A stretch of DNA of 64,000 nt from CAVUCH01 sp963739995 (lineage in GTDB: Bacteria > Acidobacteriota > Vicinamibacteria > Vicinamibacterales > JAENWD01), in assembly GCA_963739995.1 (NCBI GenBank), contig CAVUCH010000021.1, positions 248,001 to 312,000 of the forward strand, read 5' to 3'. Shown piece after piece: positions 41,872-51,300 of this stretch. The position numbers and the translations under genes were made by a program. Each line of letters starts with the position of its first letter. Within the stretch, counting starts at the first letter, position 1. The notes beneath the pieces are model-generated. The model was not told where the DNA came from, ran no database searches, and worked only from the letters and a program-made list of their open reading frames with translations.

Positions 41872-43023
41872 CTAGACCGAGCGCAACCGCTCTGCGGCGC
41901 GCTCCAGCGTGACGTCCTGTTTCGCAAAGCAGAACCGCAAGACCGGCGGGGCCTCGCTTCGATAGAGGAACGCGGACGTGGGAATCGAGGCCACACCGTG
42001 GTCCCGCAGCAACCGCATGGCCATGTCGCGGTCGCCGCTGTTGCCCAGGGCCGTGTAATCCATGAGCACGAAATACGTGCCGGCGCACGGCAGCGCTCGC
42101 AGCCGCGAACCGCTGACCAGCGCGAGGAACCGATCTCGTTTGGCCTCGTAGAACCGGCCCACCGCCGCGACATCGACCCCGTGCGCGAGGAACTCGGCAT
42201 ACGCGTGCTGAACCGGCGTGTTCACGGCGAACGTCACGAACTGGTGCACGCGCCGGATTTCATCCGTCATGGCGGTCGGCGCCGTGACGTAGCCGATCTT
42301 CCACCCGGTGGTGTGGAAGCTCTTGCCGAACGAGCAGATGACGGCCGCGCGCCGCGCCAGCTCGGGGATGCTCGCGAGGCTCACGTGCCGGCGGCCGTCG
42401 AACGTGAGGTGCTCGTAGACCTCGTCGCTCAGCACCATCACTCCGGTCCCATCCAGTAAGCCGGCCAGCTGCTGCAAGTCCTGCGGACTGAACATGCTAC
42501 CTGTCGGGTTGTGCGGCGAGTTCACGACGACGAGGCGCGTGCGATTACGCAGCTTGGTGCGGACATCATCCCAGTCGACCCGATAGTCGGGATACCGCAG
42601 GGTCGCGAACACCGGGATCCCGCCCGCCAGCTGTACGGCCGGCACGTACGAGTCGTAGCAGGGCTCGAAGAGCAGCACCTCGTCTCCCGGGTGCACGAGT
42701 GCCGTGATCGTCGAGAAGATCGCCTCGGTGGCGCCCGCCGTAATCGTGATCTCGGTGGCCGGATCGTAGCGGGCGCCGTACTGCCGCTCGATGTGTGCGG
42801 CGAGTTCCTCCCGCAATCGCATGACCCCAGCCATCGGCGCGTACTGGTTGCATCCTCGCGAGAACCAGGCGCCCGCCAGCGCGGTGAGCTCGGGGGCGGC
42901 ATCGAAATCGGGGAATCCCTGCGACAGGTTGATCGCGCCGTGCTCCTCGGCGAGGCGCGACATCACCGTGAAGATGCTGACGCCGGTTGACGGCAGGCGG
43001 GACGTTGGGGTGATCGGGGGCAT
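41872..43023 (-). CDS. PLP-dependent aminotransferase, methionine/kynurenine type
   Basis: Fold-type I aminotransferase. INLSQGFPDFDAAPEL near the N-terminus, ATEITITAGATEAIFS, VVVNSPHNPTGSMFS (Asn-Pro-x-Gly cofactor motif), LSDEVYEHLTFDG and the Lys-containing SFGKSFHTTGWKIGYV match the YbdL/methionine aminotransferase and kynurenine aminotransferase group. The C-terminal Arg that binds the substrate carboxylate is in VLRFCFAKQ. At 383 aa it is normal. Methionine-salvage genes are not present here, so the substrate is uncertain. Confidence 0.9.
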   Translation of the reverse strand: MPPITPTSRLPSTGVSIFTVMSRLAEEHGAINLSQGFPDFDAAPELTALAGAWFSRGCNQYAPMAGVMRLREELAAHIERQYGARYDPATEITITAGATEAIFSTITALVHPGDEVLLFEPCYDSYVPAVQLAGGIPVFATLRYPDYRVDWDDVRTKLRNRTRLVVVNSPHNPTGSMFSPQDLQQLAGLLDGTGVMVLSDEVYEHLTFDGRRHVSLASIPELARRAAVICSFGKSFHTTGWKIGYVTAPTAMTDEIRRVHQFVTFAVNTPVQHAYAEFLAHGVDVAAVGRFYEAKRDRFLALVSGSRLRALPCAGTYFVLMDYTALGNSGDRDMAMRLLRDHGVASIPTSAFLYRSEAPPVLRFCFAKQDVTLERAAERLRSV

Positions 43024-43048
43024 GGCTCTTGAACCGTGGGGCTGGAGT

Positions 43049-43080
43049 GTGGAGCCGGACTTCAGTTCCGGCGGACCACC
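43049..43080. repeat. GGTCCGCCGGA dispersed element, copy 1
   Basis: On the minus strand: GGTGGTCCGCCGGAACTGAA then GTCCGGCTCCAC. The same sequence with few changes occurs at 57141-57170. CCGGA/TCCGG arms can pair. It is placed just upstream of the aminotransferase start. Confidence 0.55.
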
Positions 43081-43127
43081 ACTCAGGCACCGAAGGGGCG
43101 GCTCGCGGAGGAACAGTTCAACTGAGC

Positions 43128-44213
43128 CTACGCGATTGTCAGCAGGATCTCACGCCCGAGAAATCGTCCGTACCGGTCTGCCGCGGCTTCCACGCCGCGC
43201 TGCTCCGTCCTGGTCAGTCGACGCGAAGGCGTCACCTTCACCGCCACTCCGGCCGGATGCGCACCTGTGTTCCAGGTGCCCGCGACCTGTCCGGAGATCA
43301 CGAGAGCATGCCGGAACGTTACCGTCGCCGTCCCCGAACCGACGGTGCTGGAGCTGTGCGGCACGGCAACGCGATCGCGATACGACACGAGGTACTCGTC
43401 ATAGATGGGCAGGAGACGGACTGTGGGGCGCGGGGAGGCCATGGCCCGGGCACCGGGGACGCGCCAGTAGGTGAGGCCGTCGTGGGCGTGCTGCCGCGCG
43501 CCGATCATGTCGAGCCCGCGACGGGCGTCCGCGGCGGTCAGACTCGACCACCACACGAAATCGCGGACCGTGGCGGGCCCGTGACTCGCGAGGTAACGGT
43601 GCGTCAGTTCCGCAAGCGACTCCTCTCGGGACAGGCGGCGCGTGCCGGAGGCGCGCTCGCTCAACAACGCGTAGGTGAACTTCCTGCCGCGGCGAGGACC
43701 GCTGCAGATCACGCCTTCGAGCTCGGCGTAGACCGCCGCAAGCGCGAGTTGAAGGCTGTCGAGTGTGATGCCGGCCTCTTTGAGTACCCCGCCGAGCTCC
43801 GCGCGGGTGAGAGGCTGGCCGTCCCCGAGCGCGCGTTCGAACAGCGTGGTGACCCGGGTCAGCGTCCTGCTCTCGAGCCCCCGCCGACGCGTGTAGTGCG
43901 CGAGATGCCGGTGCACGCGCGGGCCGGTGAGCTGGAGCATCCATCCGATGTCGGCCGGGCTGCAAAAGTGCCAGGTCGGACGCAGCACGTGTGTGCGGAG
44001 AATACGTCCCGCATCGAAATCCTCGTCGACGTCGGCGTCCGTCGTGTCGCCGGCGAGGCGCAGCACCAGCCCCCACTTCGCGAAGGGGTACTCCTGCGCC
44101 TGCACGCCGCCGAACCACGCGACCAGGATCGCGGGCTGCCCGCGCAGCGGCGGGTCGATCCGGTGGTTCCGCAGCCGCTGTGCGGCGATATCGAGGTCCA
44201 CGATGCGAGCCAA
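43128..44213 (-). CDS. AlkZ-like winged-helix protein, candidate DNA glycosylase (HTH_42 family)
   Basis: Members of this family (AlkZ, YcaQ) excise bulky lesions or unhook interstrand crosslinks with a catalytic Gln-x-Gln/Asp motif. Here FGGVQAQEYPFAKWGL at residues ~34-49 carries QAQ, the AlkZ-type form. Next comes THVLRPTWHFCSPADIGWM, a conserved segment of the winged-helix core, then further wing-helix units and a C-terminal beta-rich domain (IYDEYLVSYRDRVAVP). At 361 aa it is standard. It begins with TTG 44213. Glycosylase activity is inferred from the family; many members are untested. Confidence 0.8.
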   Translation of the reverse strand: MARIVDLDIAAQRLRNHRIDPPLRGQPAILVAWFGGVQAQEYPFAKWGLVLRLAGDTTDADVDEDFDAGRILRTHVLRPTWHFCSPADIGWMLQLTGPRVHRHLAHYTRRRGLESRTLTRVTTLFERALGDGQPLTRAELGGVLKEAGITLDSLQLALAAVYAELEGVICSGPRRGRKFTYALLSERASGTRRLSREESLAELTHRYLASHGPATVRDFVWWSSLTAADARRGLDMIGARQHAHDGLTYWRVPGARAMASPRPTVRLLPIYDEYLVSYRDRVAVPHSSSTVGSGTATVTFRHALVISGQVAGTWNTGAHPAGVAVKVTPSRRLTRTEQRGVEAAADRYGRFLGREILLTIA

Positions 44214-44254
44214 AGCAGGAGCTTCCGCAAGCAGGCAGAACGGCCCGCGTCCGC

Positions 44255-45994
44255 CTACCGCCGCGTCCCGATCGCGGACAGCGCGGAGGACGACCGCACG
44301 TACATGACGCCGTCGGACAGCGCCGGCGTCGCCATCAACAGCTCGCCCATGGGGTTCGTTGCGATCTCGCGAAACTCCCGGCCTGCCGCGATCACGATGA
44401 TCTCGCCGTCTTCGTTCGACAGATAGATGCGGCTATCTGCTGCGACCGGCGAGGCGCTGAAGCCGCTACCGAGATGCTTCAGCCGCTGGCGGTAAATCTC
44501 GTGTCCCGTCTGCACGTCGTACGCGTCGAACACGCCGTCGTTGTTGAGGGCGTAGACCACGCCGTCATAGATCAGCGGTGTCGGCATGTACGGGCCACGC
44601 CCGCTGCGGCTCCAGGCGATCGCGGCGCTGCTCGTCTTGTCCTTCTCGAGCGTGATGTCGCCCCGCGCGCCGGGACGCACCGCGAACAGCGGCTTCTCGG
44701 GCCTCCGGCCGCTCGCGACGATGACGAGGCCGCCGCCCATCACAGGAGTGGGTGCCGTAATCTTGGAGCTGCCTCCGAGACGCCACAGCTCGGCCCCCGT
44801 GCGGACGTCGTACCCCCGAATGAACTTCGAGCCGTTGGTCACGAGCTCGACCCCGGAGGTCGTGGTCACGACCGTCGGAGTCCCCCAGGACGGCAGCTCG
44901 TCACGCCCGGTCTTCCAGACGGTCTCTCCGGTCTTCGCATCGAGCGCGAGAACGAAGGCGTCGGTCTGCGTGTCGCATTGCAGCAGCACCAGATCGTTCC
45001 AGATGATCGGCGAGCTGGCGGGCCCCCACTCGTACGACGGAATGTCGTAGGCACCCATGTCGACGCGCCCGAGGTCGACCGTCCACAACAGGTGGCCCGC
45101 CACGTCATACGCGTGAACACCGTGCGAGCCGAACCACCCCACCACGATCCGGCCGTCGGTCGCCGGTGACGCGCTGGCGTACGTCGACTTGATGTGCCGC
45201 CGCTCGCGCGGCACCCCTTCGAACGCGACCCGTTCCCAGTCGACCTTTCCCGTGCGCTTGTCGATTGCGTACAGCACCCACCTGTGCGGTGAGAGATCCT
45301 CCGAAGAGTCGCCATCCCCGTACAGACCGGGCTTGAACGTGGCGTCCGGTCGGCTGCTGATGGCGCTCGTCACGAAGACCTGATTGCCCCACACGACGGG
45401 GCTCGAATGCGCCAGCCCTGCGATCGGTGTGCGCCAGAGGATGTTCTCCCCGGTCTTGCCGTCCCAGCGATCGGGGAGATGCTGTCCATCCGCGACACCC
45501 GACGCATGCGGACCGCGGAACGACGGCCAGCTCCCCTTTGCGGAGGTCGCCTCGGGCAGCGTCGGCGCACGCTCAGGCCCGCGGCGCACAATCGTCCGTG
45601 GGGTCACCTCTGCTGCGGAGCCTTCCGGGCCCCAGGAGCTGTCTTTCAGGACCATACGCCTCGGTCCGCAGTCATCCGAGAGGAGCACCAGAGACAGGCG
45701 CATGTTCTCCACCCGGAACCGATACCGGCCTGGCTGCGGGCACTCTTCCGGTCCCCCCGTGGTCGTGACAGTGAGTTCGTCCTTCACAACGGTCCACGCG
45801 CCGTTGAACGGCGGCCATTCTTTCCCCTCGAGCGTGAACGCCCCATCGGCGGCGAACCGGATGGTGAAAAAACCATACTGGAGTGGCGCAGTCGGCAGCT
45901 GCGGTGTCGTGTGCTGTGCGACGACCGCGACGGCCGCGGAACACACCATCGCGGCGATCAGCCCGGCGACGGTCCCCGTGAAGACGATGCTCAT
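44255..45994 (-). CDS. secreted PQQ-like beta-propeller protein
   Basis: Signal peptide, a ~110-residue N-terminal beta domain, then an eight-bladed propeller of the PQQ_2 type: repeated patterns such as LLWTVDLGRVD, ALDAKTGETVWKTGRDELPS, GYDVRTGAELWRLGG and YDVQTGHEIYRQRLKH, each with a Trp-Asp/Gly-rich blade. In Acidobacteria and Planctomycetes such proteins are usually periplasmic and often not true PQQ dehydrogenases; I see no dehydrogenase catalytic Asp/Glu-Cys signature. The start ATG 45994 is before the hydrophobic segment. It may be a scaffold or a quinoprotein of unknown substrate. Confidence 0.85.
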   Translation of the reverse strand: MSIVFTGTVAGLIAAMVCSAAVAVVAQHTTPQLPTAPLQYGFFTIRFAADGAFTLEGKEWPPFNGAWTVVKDELTVTTTGGPEECPQPGRYRFRVENMRLSLVLLSDDCGPRRMVLKDSSWGPEGSAAEVTPRTIVRRGPERAPTLPEATSAKGSWPSFRGPHASGVADGQHLPDRWDGKTGENILWRTPIAGLAHSSPVVWGNQVFVTSAISSRPDATFKPGLYGDGDSSEDLSPHRWVLYAIDKRTGKVDWERVAFEGVPRERRHIKSTYASASPATDGRIVVGWFGSHGVHAYDVAGHLLWTVDLGRVDMGAYDIPSYEWGPASSPIIWNDLVLLQCDTQTDAFVLALDAKTGETVWKTGRDELPSWGTPTVVTTTSGVELVTNGSKFIRGYDVRTGAELWRLGGSSKITAPTPVMGGGLVIVASGRRPEKPLFAVRPGARGDITLEKDKTSSAAIAWSRSGRGPYMPTPLIYDGVVYALNNDGVFDAYDVQTGHEIYRQRLKHLGSGFSASPVAADSRIYLSNEDGEIIVIAAGREFREIATNPMGELLMATPALSDGVMYVRSSSALSAIGTRR

Positions 45995-46117
45995 GGTCTG
46001 CGGATGCTAGCAGCGAGTGCCGGGCCGCTCAATGGCCATGCGCTTTCCCTCGGCCGGCGGGCCGTGGACGCGCACCGAACCCGCACAGAATCGCTCGCGT
46101 TCACGAAGGGACGTCGA

Positions 46118-46783
46118 TCAGGAAACCGCACCGTTCTCGACGCGCAGCATCGAGGTGCTCCACTGCCGCGCAAAGGGCTCGTCGTGCGTGGCGATCAGGA
46201 TTGTGCGGTCCTTGCCGGCCAGGCGCTGGAGCAATGTGCCCAGGCCCGCGCGCCGCGCGTGGTCGAGCGACGCGGTCGGCTCGTCCAGCATCAGCAGCGG
46301 CGGATCGACGGCGAGGGCGCGGGCGATGGCCACGCGCTGCGCCTCTCCGCCCGATAGTTCGCGTGGCAGTGCCGCGGCGCGATGGTCGACCTCGAGCAGC
46401 GACAGAAGTTCGCGCGCTCGACGCTCAGCGTCGGCGGGCGGCACGCCGTACGCGTGCACCGGCGCCAGGCAGACGTTCCTCGTCACACTGAGGTGCTCGA
46501 AGAGGTGGTGGAATTGGAACACGAGCCCCACGCCGCGGTGGAGCGCCCGCAGCGCTGCGCCCGAGGGGCGAGCGGCGGTGAGCGTCACGCCGGCCACCTC
46601 GATTGCGCCGGCGTCGATCCGCTCGAGCCCGGCGATGGCGCGGAGCAACGTCGTCTTACCCGAGCCTGACCGCCCCATGATGGCGACGATCCCGCCGCCG
46701 CCAACGTCCAGGCTGACGCCCGCCAACACCTGGCGGACGCCGCGCCGGATACGGACGTCACGCAGGGTCAGGACGGTGCTCAT
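46118..46783 (-). CDS. amino-acid-type ABC transporter ATP-binding protein
   Basis: Energises import through the fused binding protein/permease encoded just upstream. Walker A GRSGSGKTTLLRAI, Q-loop region LVFQFHHLFEHLSV, signature LSGGEAQRVAIARALA, Walker B LLMLDEPTASLD and switch His in LIATHDEPFA are intact. At 221 aa it belongs to the GlnQ/PAAT group. ATG 46783 overlaps the permease stop (ATGA), so the genes are coupled. Confidence 0.92.
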   Translation of the reverse strand: MSTVLTLRDVRIRRGVRQVLAGVSLDVGGGGIVAIMGRSGSGKTTLLRAIAGLERIDAGAIEVAGVTLTAARPSGAALRALHRGVGLVFQFHHLFEHLSVTRNVCLAPVHAYGVPPADAERRARELLSLLEVDHRAAALPRELSGGEAQRVAIARALAVDPPLLMLDEPTASLDHARRAGLGTLLQRLAGKDRTILIATHDEPFARQWSTSMLRVENGAVS

Positions 46784-48303
46784 GTCGTCGGCGCCTTCCA
46801 ACGCCGCTCGAGGCGGCGCGCCAGCGCCGCCAGCGGAATCGACATCGTCAGGTAGAGTGCCGCGCAGAGCGCGCCCGGCACCACCCAGCTGCCGATGTTG
46901 GCCGCCAGGATCTGCGTCTGTTTGGTCAGCTCGACCACGGTGATGACCGACACGAGCGAAGAGTCCTTGAGAAGGGCGACGAAGTCGTTCGTCATCGGCG
47001 CGAGGGCGAGCCGGAAGGCCTGCGGTCCCCGAACCAGGCGCAGCAGCTGCAGCTCAGTGAGGCCAAGGGTGCGTCCCGCCTCGAGCTGCCCGGTCGGCAC
47101 GGCTCCAAGCGCGCTCCGGTAAATCTCGCTCTCATACGCCGCATAGTTCAGCGCGAGCCCGAGGAACGCCGCGAGGAACGCGGGCAGGCGCACCGCCTCG
47201 GCCAGCCCGTAGTACAACACGAACAACTGCAACAGGAGCGGCGTGCCGCGTACCAGCTCCACATACCCCGTCAGCAACGCCCGCACCAGGCGGCCGCCGT
47301 ACACGCGCCCGCTCGCAATCACGCAGCCCAGGACCACCGCCAGTGCCATTGCCACGCACGACAGGAGGATCGTGATCCCGGCCGCGCGAACGAGCGACGG
47401 GAAATAGCGTTCGGTAGCGTCCCACGGCGAAAGCACTGCCGTGGAGGTCAGGAGGCGCGTGCCCGTCACCGGTTCGATCGGCGTGCCCGCCAGGACCCGT
47501 GCGAAGAGGGAGAGCTGATCGTCATTCCACACGTGCCAGCGGCGGAAGATCCCCTCCAGTGTGCCGTCCCGCATCGCCTGCCGCAGAATCTCGTCGACGG
47601 CCGCGCGCAGCGCCGTGTTGCCCGGTGCGAGCACGCCGACGTAGTGCCCGGTGGCGACCGGGTCCGGCACGATGCTGAAGGGTGAAACGACACGTCGCCG
47701 GCGCTCGGCGACGACATGATCGAGCAGCACCGCATCGAGCCGGCCGAGCACCAGGTCCGAGTACGGGTGCACATCATCGTCGTACGAGACGGGCTGGAGC
47801 TTGTGCTCGCGTGCCGCGGCCAGGAGGATGTCGTACGCGATGGTTCCACCCAGCGTGCCGACGCGGCGACCGGCAAGGTCGGCGAGCGTCCGAAAGCGCG
47901 AGGCGTCTGCGGTTCGAACGCTCAGGACCTCGCGGAACGCGTAGTACGGGACTGTGGAGGCCATTGCGGCACGGCGGGACGGCGTGTCCTCGATGCCGCT
48001 GAGCCCGATGTCGGCGTCACCCCGGGCGACGGACTGGTCGATCGATGTGTACCCGACGAACACGAACTGCGGCGTCCGTCCGAGGCCACGCGCGACGAGG
48101 CCCGCGATCTCGACGTCGAACCCCACCAGCTTGTCGGCATGTTCGGGATCTGCTTCGACGAACGGGGCGCCGCCTTCGGGGTCGCCGGCCCAGCGCAGGA
48201 CCGGGGGTGGATCAGCCGATGCTGGCAAGGGCAGCGCCACGGCTGCCGCGACCGCGAGCGCACTTACAAACGGGAGCGCCCTCACCCTGCTGCCGGTCCA
48301 CAT
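46780..48303 (-). CDS. fused periplasmic binding protein and permease of an amino-acid ABC transporter
   Basis: A signal peptide (MWTGSRVRALPFVSALAVAA) leads into a bacterial extracellular solute-binding family 3 domain (residues ~35-270: GFDVEIAGLVARGLGRTPQF, ADIGLSGIEDTPSRRAAMA, GRRVGTLGGTIAYDIL). A permease domain of the His/Glu/Gln type follows (~305-500) with TMs, the EAA-like loop ALGAVPTGQLEAGRTLGLTE, and FVALLKDSSLVSVITVVEL. Normally these are separate GlnH and GlnP proteins; single-chain fusions occur in Firmicutes and some others. Two chains plus the ATPase would make the importer, with the binding domain tethered. Ligand unknown, probably a polar amino acid. Confidence 0.9.
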   Translation of the reverse strand: MWTGSRVRALPFVSALAVAAAVALPLPASADPPPVLRWAGDPEGGAPFVEADPEHADKLVGFDVEIAGLVARGLGRTPQFVFVGYTSIDQSVARGDADIGLSGIEDTPSRRAAMASTVPYYAFREVLSVRTADASRFRTLADLAGRRVGTLGGTIAYDILLAAAREHKLQPVSYDDDVHPYSDLVLGRLDAVLLDHVVAERRRRVVSPFSIVPDPVATGHYVGVLAPGNTALRAAVDEILRQAMRDGTLEGIFRRWHVWNDDQLSLFARVLAGTPIEPVTGTRLLTSTAVLSPWDATERYFPSLVRAAGITILLSCVAMALAVVLGCVIASGRVYGGRLVRALLTGYVELVRGTPLLLQLFVLYYGLAEAVRLPAFLAAFLGLALNYAAYESEIYRSALGAVPTGQLEAGRTLGLTELQLLRLVRGPQAFRLALAPMTNDFVALLKDSSLVSVITVVELTKQTQILAANIGSWVVPGALCAALYLTMSIPLAALARRLERRWKAPTT

Positions 48304-48337
48304 CGGAATCGGACCAGCTCGCGACAGATCCCTGGCA

Positions 48338-51300
48338 TCACGCTCTGAACCCGCGCCACGCCAGGACCATGACCAGCGCAGCAGCGAGGATGCTGCCGGC
48401 GAGCGCGCCCGGGTAAGGGCGCGTGAGGCCCTCGGCGAGTGCCCCGAGCGCCACCACCACCGCCACGCTCAACGGCAGCGGCGACAGGTCCCACCGGAAC
48501 ACGAACGCGTAGGCGGCCAGGAGGAGCAGGCCGACGAGCAGCCCCCCCGCGGCCCAGGGCAGGATGGCCGCGCCGGGTGCACCGGCGCCGAGCAGCAGCC
48601 CGGTTCCGACGAGCAGCGCGGCCGCCCACGTCCGGCGTACCGACCAGCCATCAGAGATGCGATCCGCGGCCGAGAAGACCAGCCCAATCATCACGGTACG
48701 GGCGCCCAGCGAGAAGATCGCGGTAAGCGGCCACGCGGTGGCTGGCACGATCGTCTCCGCGCCGGCAAACGACGGCCACACCGGCTCCCCTCCGGCGCGC
48801 ACGAGTGCAGTCGAAACGGCAAGCACGCCGGACGCTGCGCCTCCGAGGCTGATGCCGATGCGTGCTGCCTCGCGTCGTGCATACACGCCCGTTGAGAACA
48901 ACCGCACGCCGCCTGCCGCCAGGGCGATGGCCGCAGGCACGAGCGTTGCGCCCACGACGAGCCCGACGGCCAGTTCGACGGCCTGCAACGGGAATGGCTG
49001 CGCGGTGGAGAAGTCGGCCAGGCGTGCCGGCCATCCGTTCGCGAAGTCCAGCGTACGGACACCCGCGAGCAGCAGGAACAGGTAGAGCGGAGCGCGTCCC
49101 GGCGCCTGTCCGCGGCTCCACGCCACCAGCGTCATGGCCGCGAATCCCAGCGCCAGGCCCCCGAGCAGCGCAATGCCCGCCGCATTTACCACGCCGGCAA
49201 GCGTGCGGCGGTCGCGACTCTCCCGCTGCCATGCCTCGGGCACGTGCACGAAACGCCACGCGTCGGTCACCTCGTCTCCTGCGATGGCCACGGCAAGGCG
49301 CAGCTCTCCCTGCGGCAGCGGGGGGCGCGATGCATCCGCGAAGGTGACGAGCCAGTCCGTGCGGGCGGGCAGCTTGGATGGCGCCACGGAGACCTCGCGC
49401 AGCCTGGCGGGATCGAGCGCGAAACGCGCGCGTGCCGTCGCACGCGCCAGCGTGCGGGCCTGGTCTTCCGTGAGCGCCACACCGGCAGCGGTTTCGGGCA
49501 GCGTGTGCCCCACCCGGGACACGCTGCCGCCTCCCTCCACCACCACAATCCATTCTTCGGCGCGTGCGGCGATATCGCCCTCGAACCTTACAGCGCGTAC
49601 GCGCCACCGCGGGCCGGGCAGATAGGTTCCGAGCAGCTGCCGGTACGTCGCATCACCCGCCGTGGTCCTCACGAACTCGTGCGTCTGATTCGGTGTCGCC
49701 TCCACGCTGGGCAGGATCCGCCACGGAGGATTCAGGGCGACGCCGCGGTCGCGCAACGCGTCGTTCGCGCGCACCGTTGCAGGTCCTCGTGAGACATGCA
49801 GCGCTCGCACATCCTGGGCATGACGCGCGCCCAGCACCGCCGAGGCCAGGATGCCCGCCACGCCCGCGCCGAGCAGGACGCGGGCCACTCGTGGCGACGG
49901 GGCACCGACGGTTCGTGGCGAACGAACCGCCTGCGGGGTTTCGCCACGGGGCTCGGGATGCCACGCCCCATGCACGAGGTCGGGGGGCAGCTCGGTCCAG
50001 CGTCCCACCTGCCACCGGCGCCAGAGCACGATCCACAGCGGCACGAGCGCGAGCAGCACGACCAGCGTGCGGTCGATCAGGATCCCCGGTGCGCGCGAGA
50101 CGAACAGCGGCAGCGCGAACCACACGATATCGAATGCGATGTGCAGCACGATCGCCGGCAGCAGCCCGAAACGGAGATAGAGGGCGCCGAAGAGCAGAGA
50201 CGGCAGGATCAATTCCACGGGCCGCGCGTAGGCCGGCTGATTGGGATACGGAGCGTGTCCGGCGCCGAACACGATCGCCTGCACGATCATCGCCGCCACG
50301 ATGAAGGCCCGCCGCCGGCCGAAGCGATCGCCGATCAGGGCGGCGCCCGCGAGCGGCACCGCGCGGAACAGGCACTCTTCCCAGAAACCCGCCTGCACCG
50401 ATGGCGCAATGGCCGACAGCCAGGGCATGTAGGTCGCGAGCACATCGGGATGCACCAGCGCGTCGGATGGCGTCCACCACCCGAGCCAGCGTGAAGCGAC
50501 GAGGTACAGCGCCACCTCGTACGCGAAGAAGATCGCGACGAGCAGGTATGCGCCGAGCGTGCGCCCGAGCACGGCGCGTGATGCTCCGGCGGCTGGCGTC
50601 CACACGCGCCACAACTGGGGATGCGACGGAAACGCGCGCCGCGACAGGCTCTCGGCCGCCATGAACGACAGCGTGAATACCACCGCCATTCCGACCGCCC
50701 CCGCGGTCACGGCCGTCGCCTGCTGCACGAGGAAGCTCGTGGTGGACAGCGCGGTGTCGTAACGGAGCCAGGCGAGGGGCCATTCGTTCAGCGTGGACAG
50801 CACCTGCAGGCCCGCGACGATGAGCCCCCAGGTCAGCGCGGGGCGCCAGAGGACCCACCGCTGCCGCAGGAGCACGAAGAGTCCGATGACGATGCCACCG
50901 ACCCCGTACAGGACGAGCATCGCGATGCCGGACGCGAAACCGATTGCCTCGTTGGCCGAGCGCATCTGCTGGTAGCGGCGCCCGAACGCCTCCGGCACGC
51001 GCACGAAGGGCGTCACCTCCACCAGTCGATCGCCCGCGACCACCAGCCGCAGGCGGAACCGTCCGTCGCCGAGGCGATCGGGCCGCTCGTAGACGAGCGT
51101 GTGATCGATCCGATGGCCGGGCTTCTCTTCCTGCGCCTGTTCGACGAGCGTGTACTCGGAGAGCGTCACGCGCCACGCCGGGGCACCCCGTTCGGCCACC
51201 GCGCGGGCATCGGCGCCCGCCAGGCGAGCGCCCGGAGCGGTCTCGGGCAGGCGCTCCAGGAATCCATACGGGACGCCTGCGGGAGTGAACCGGATCCAGG

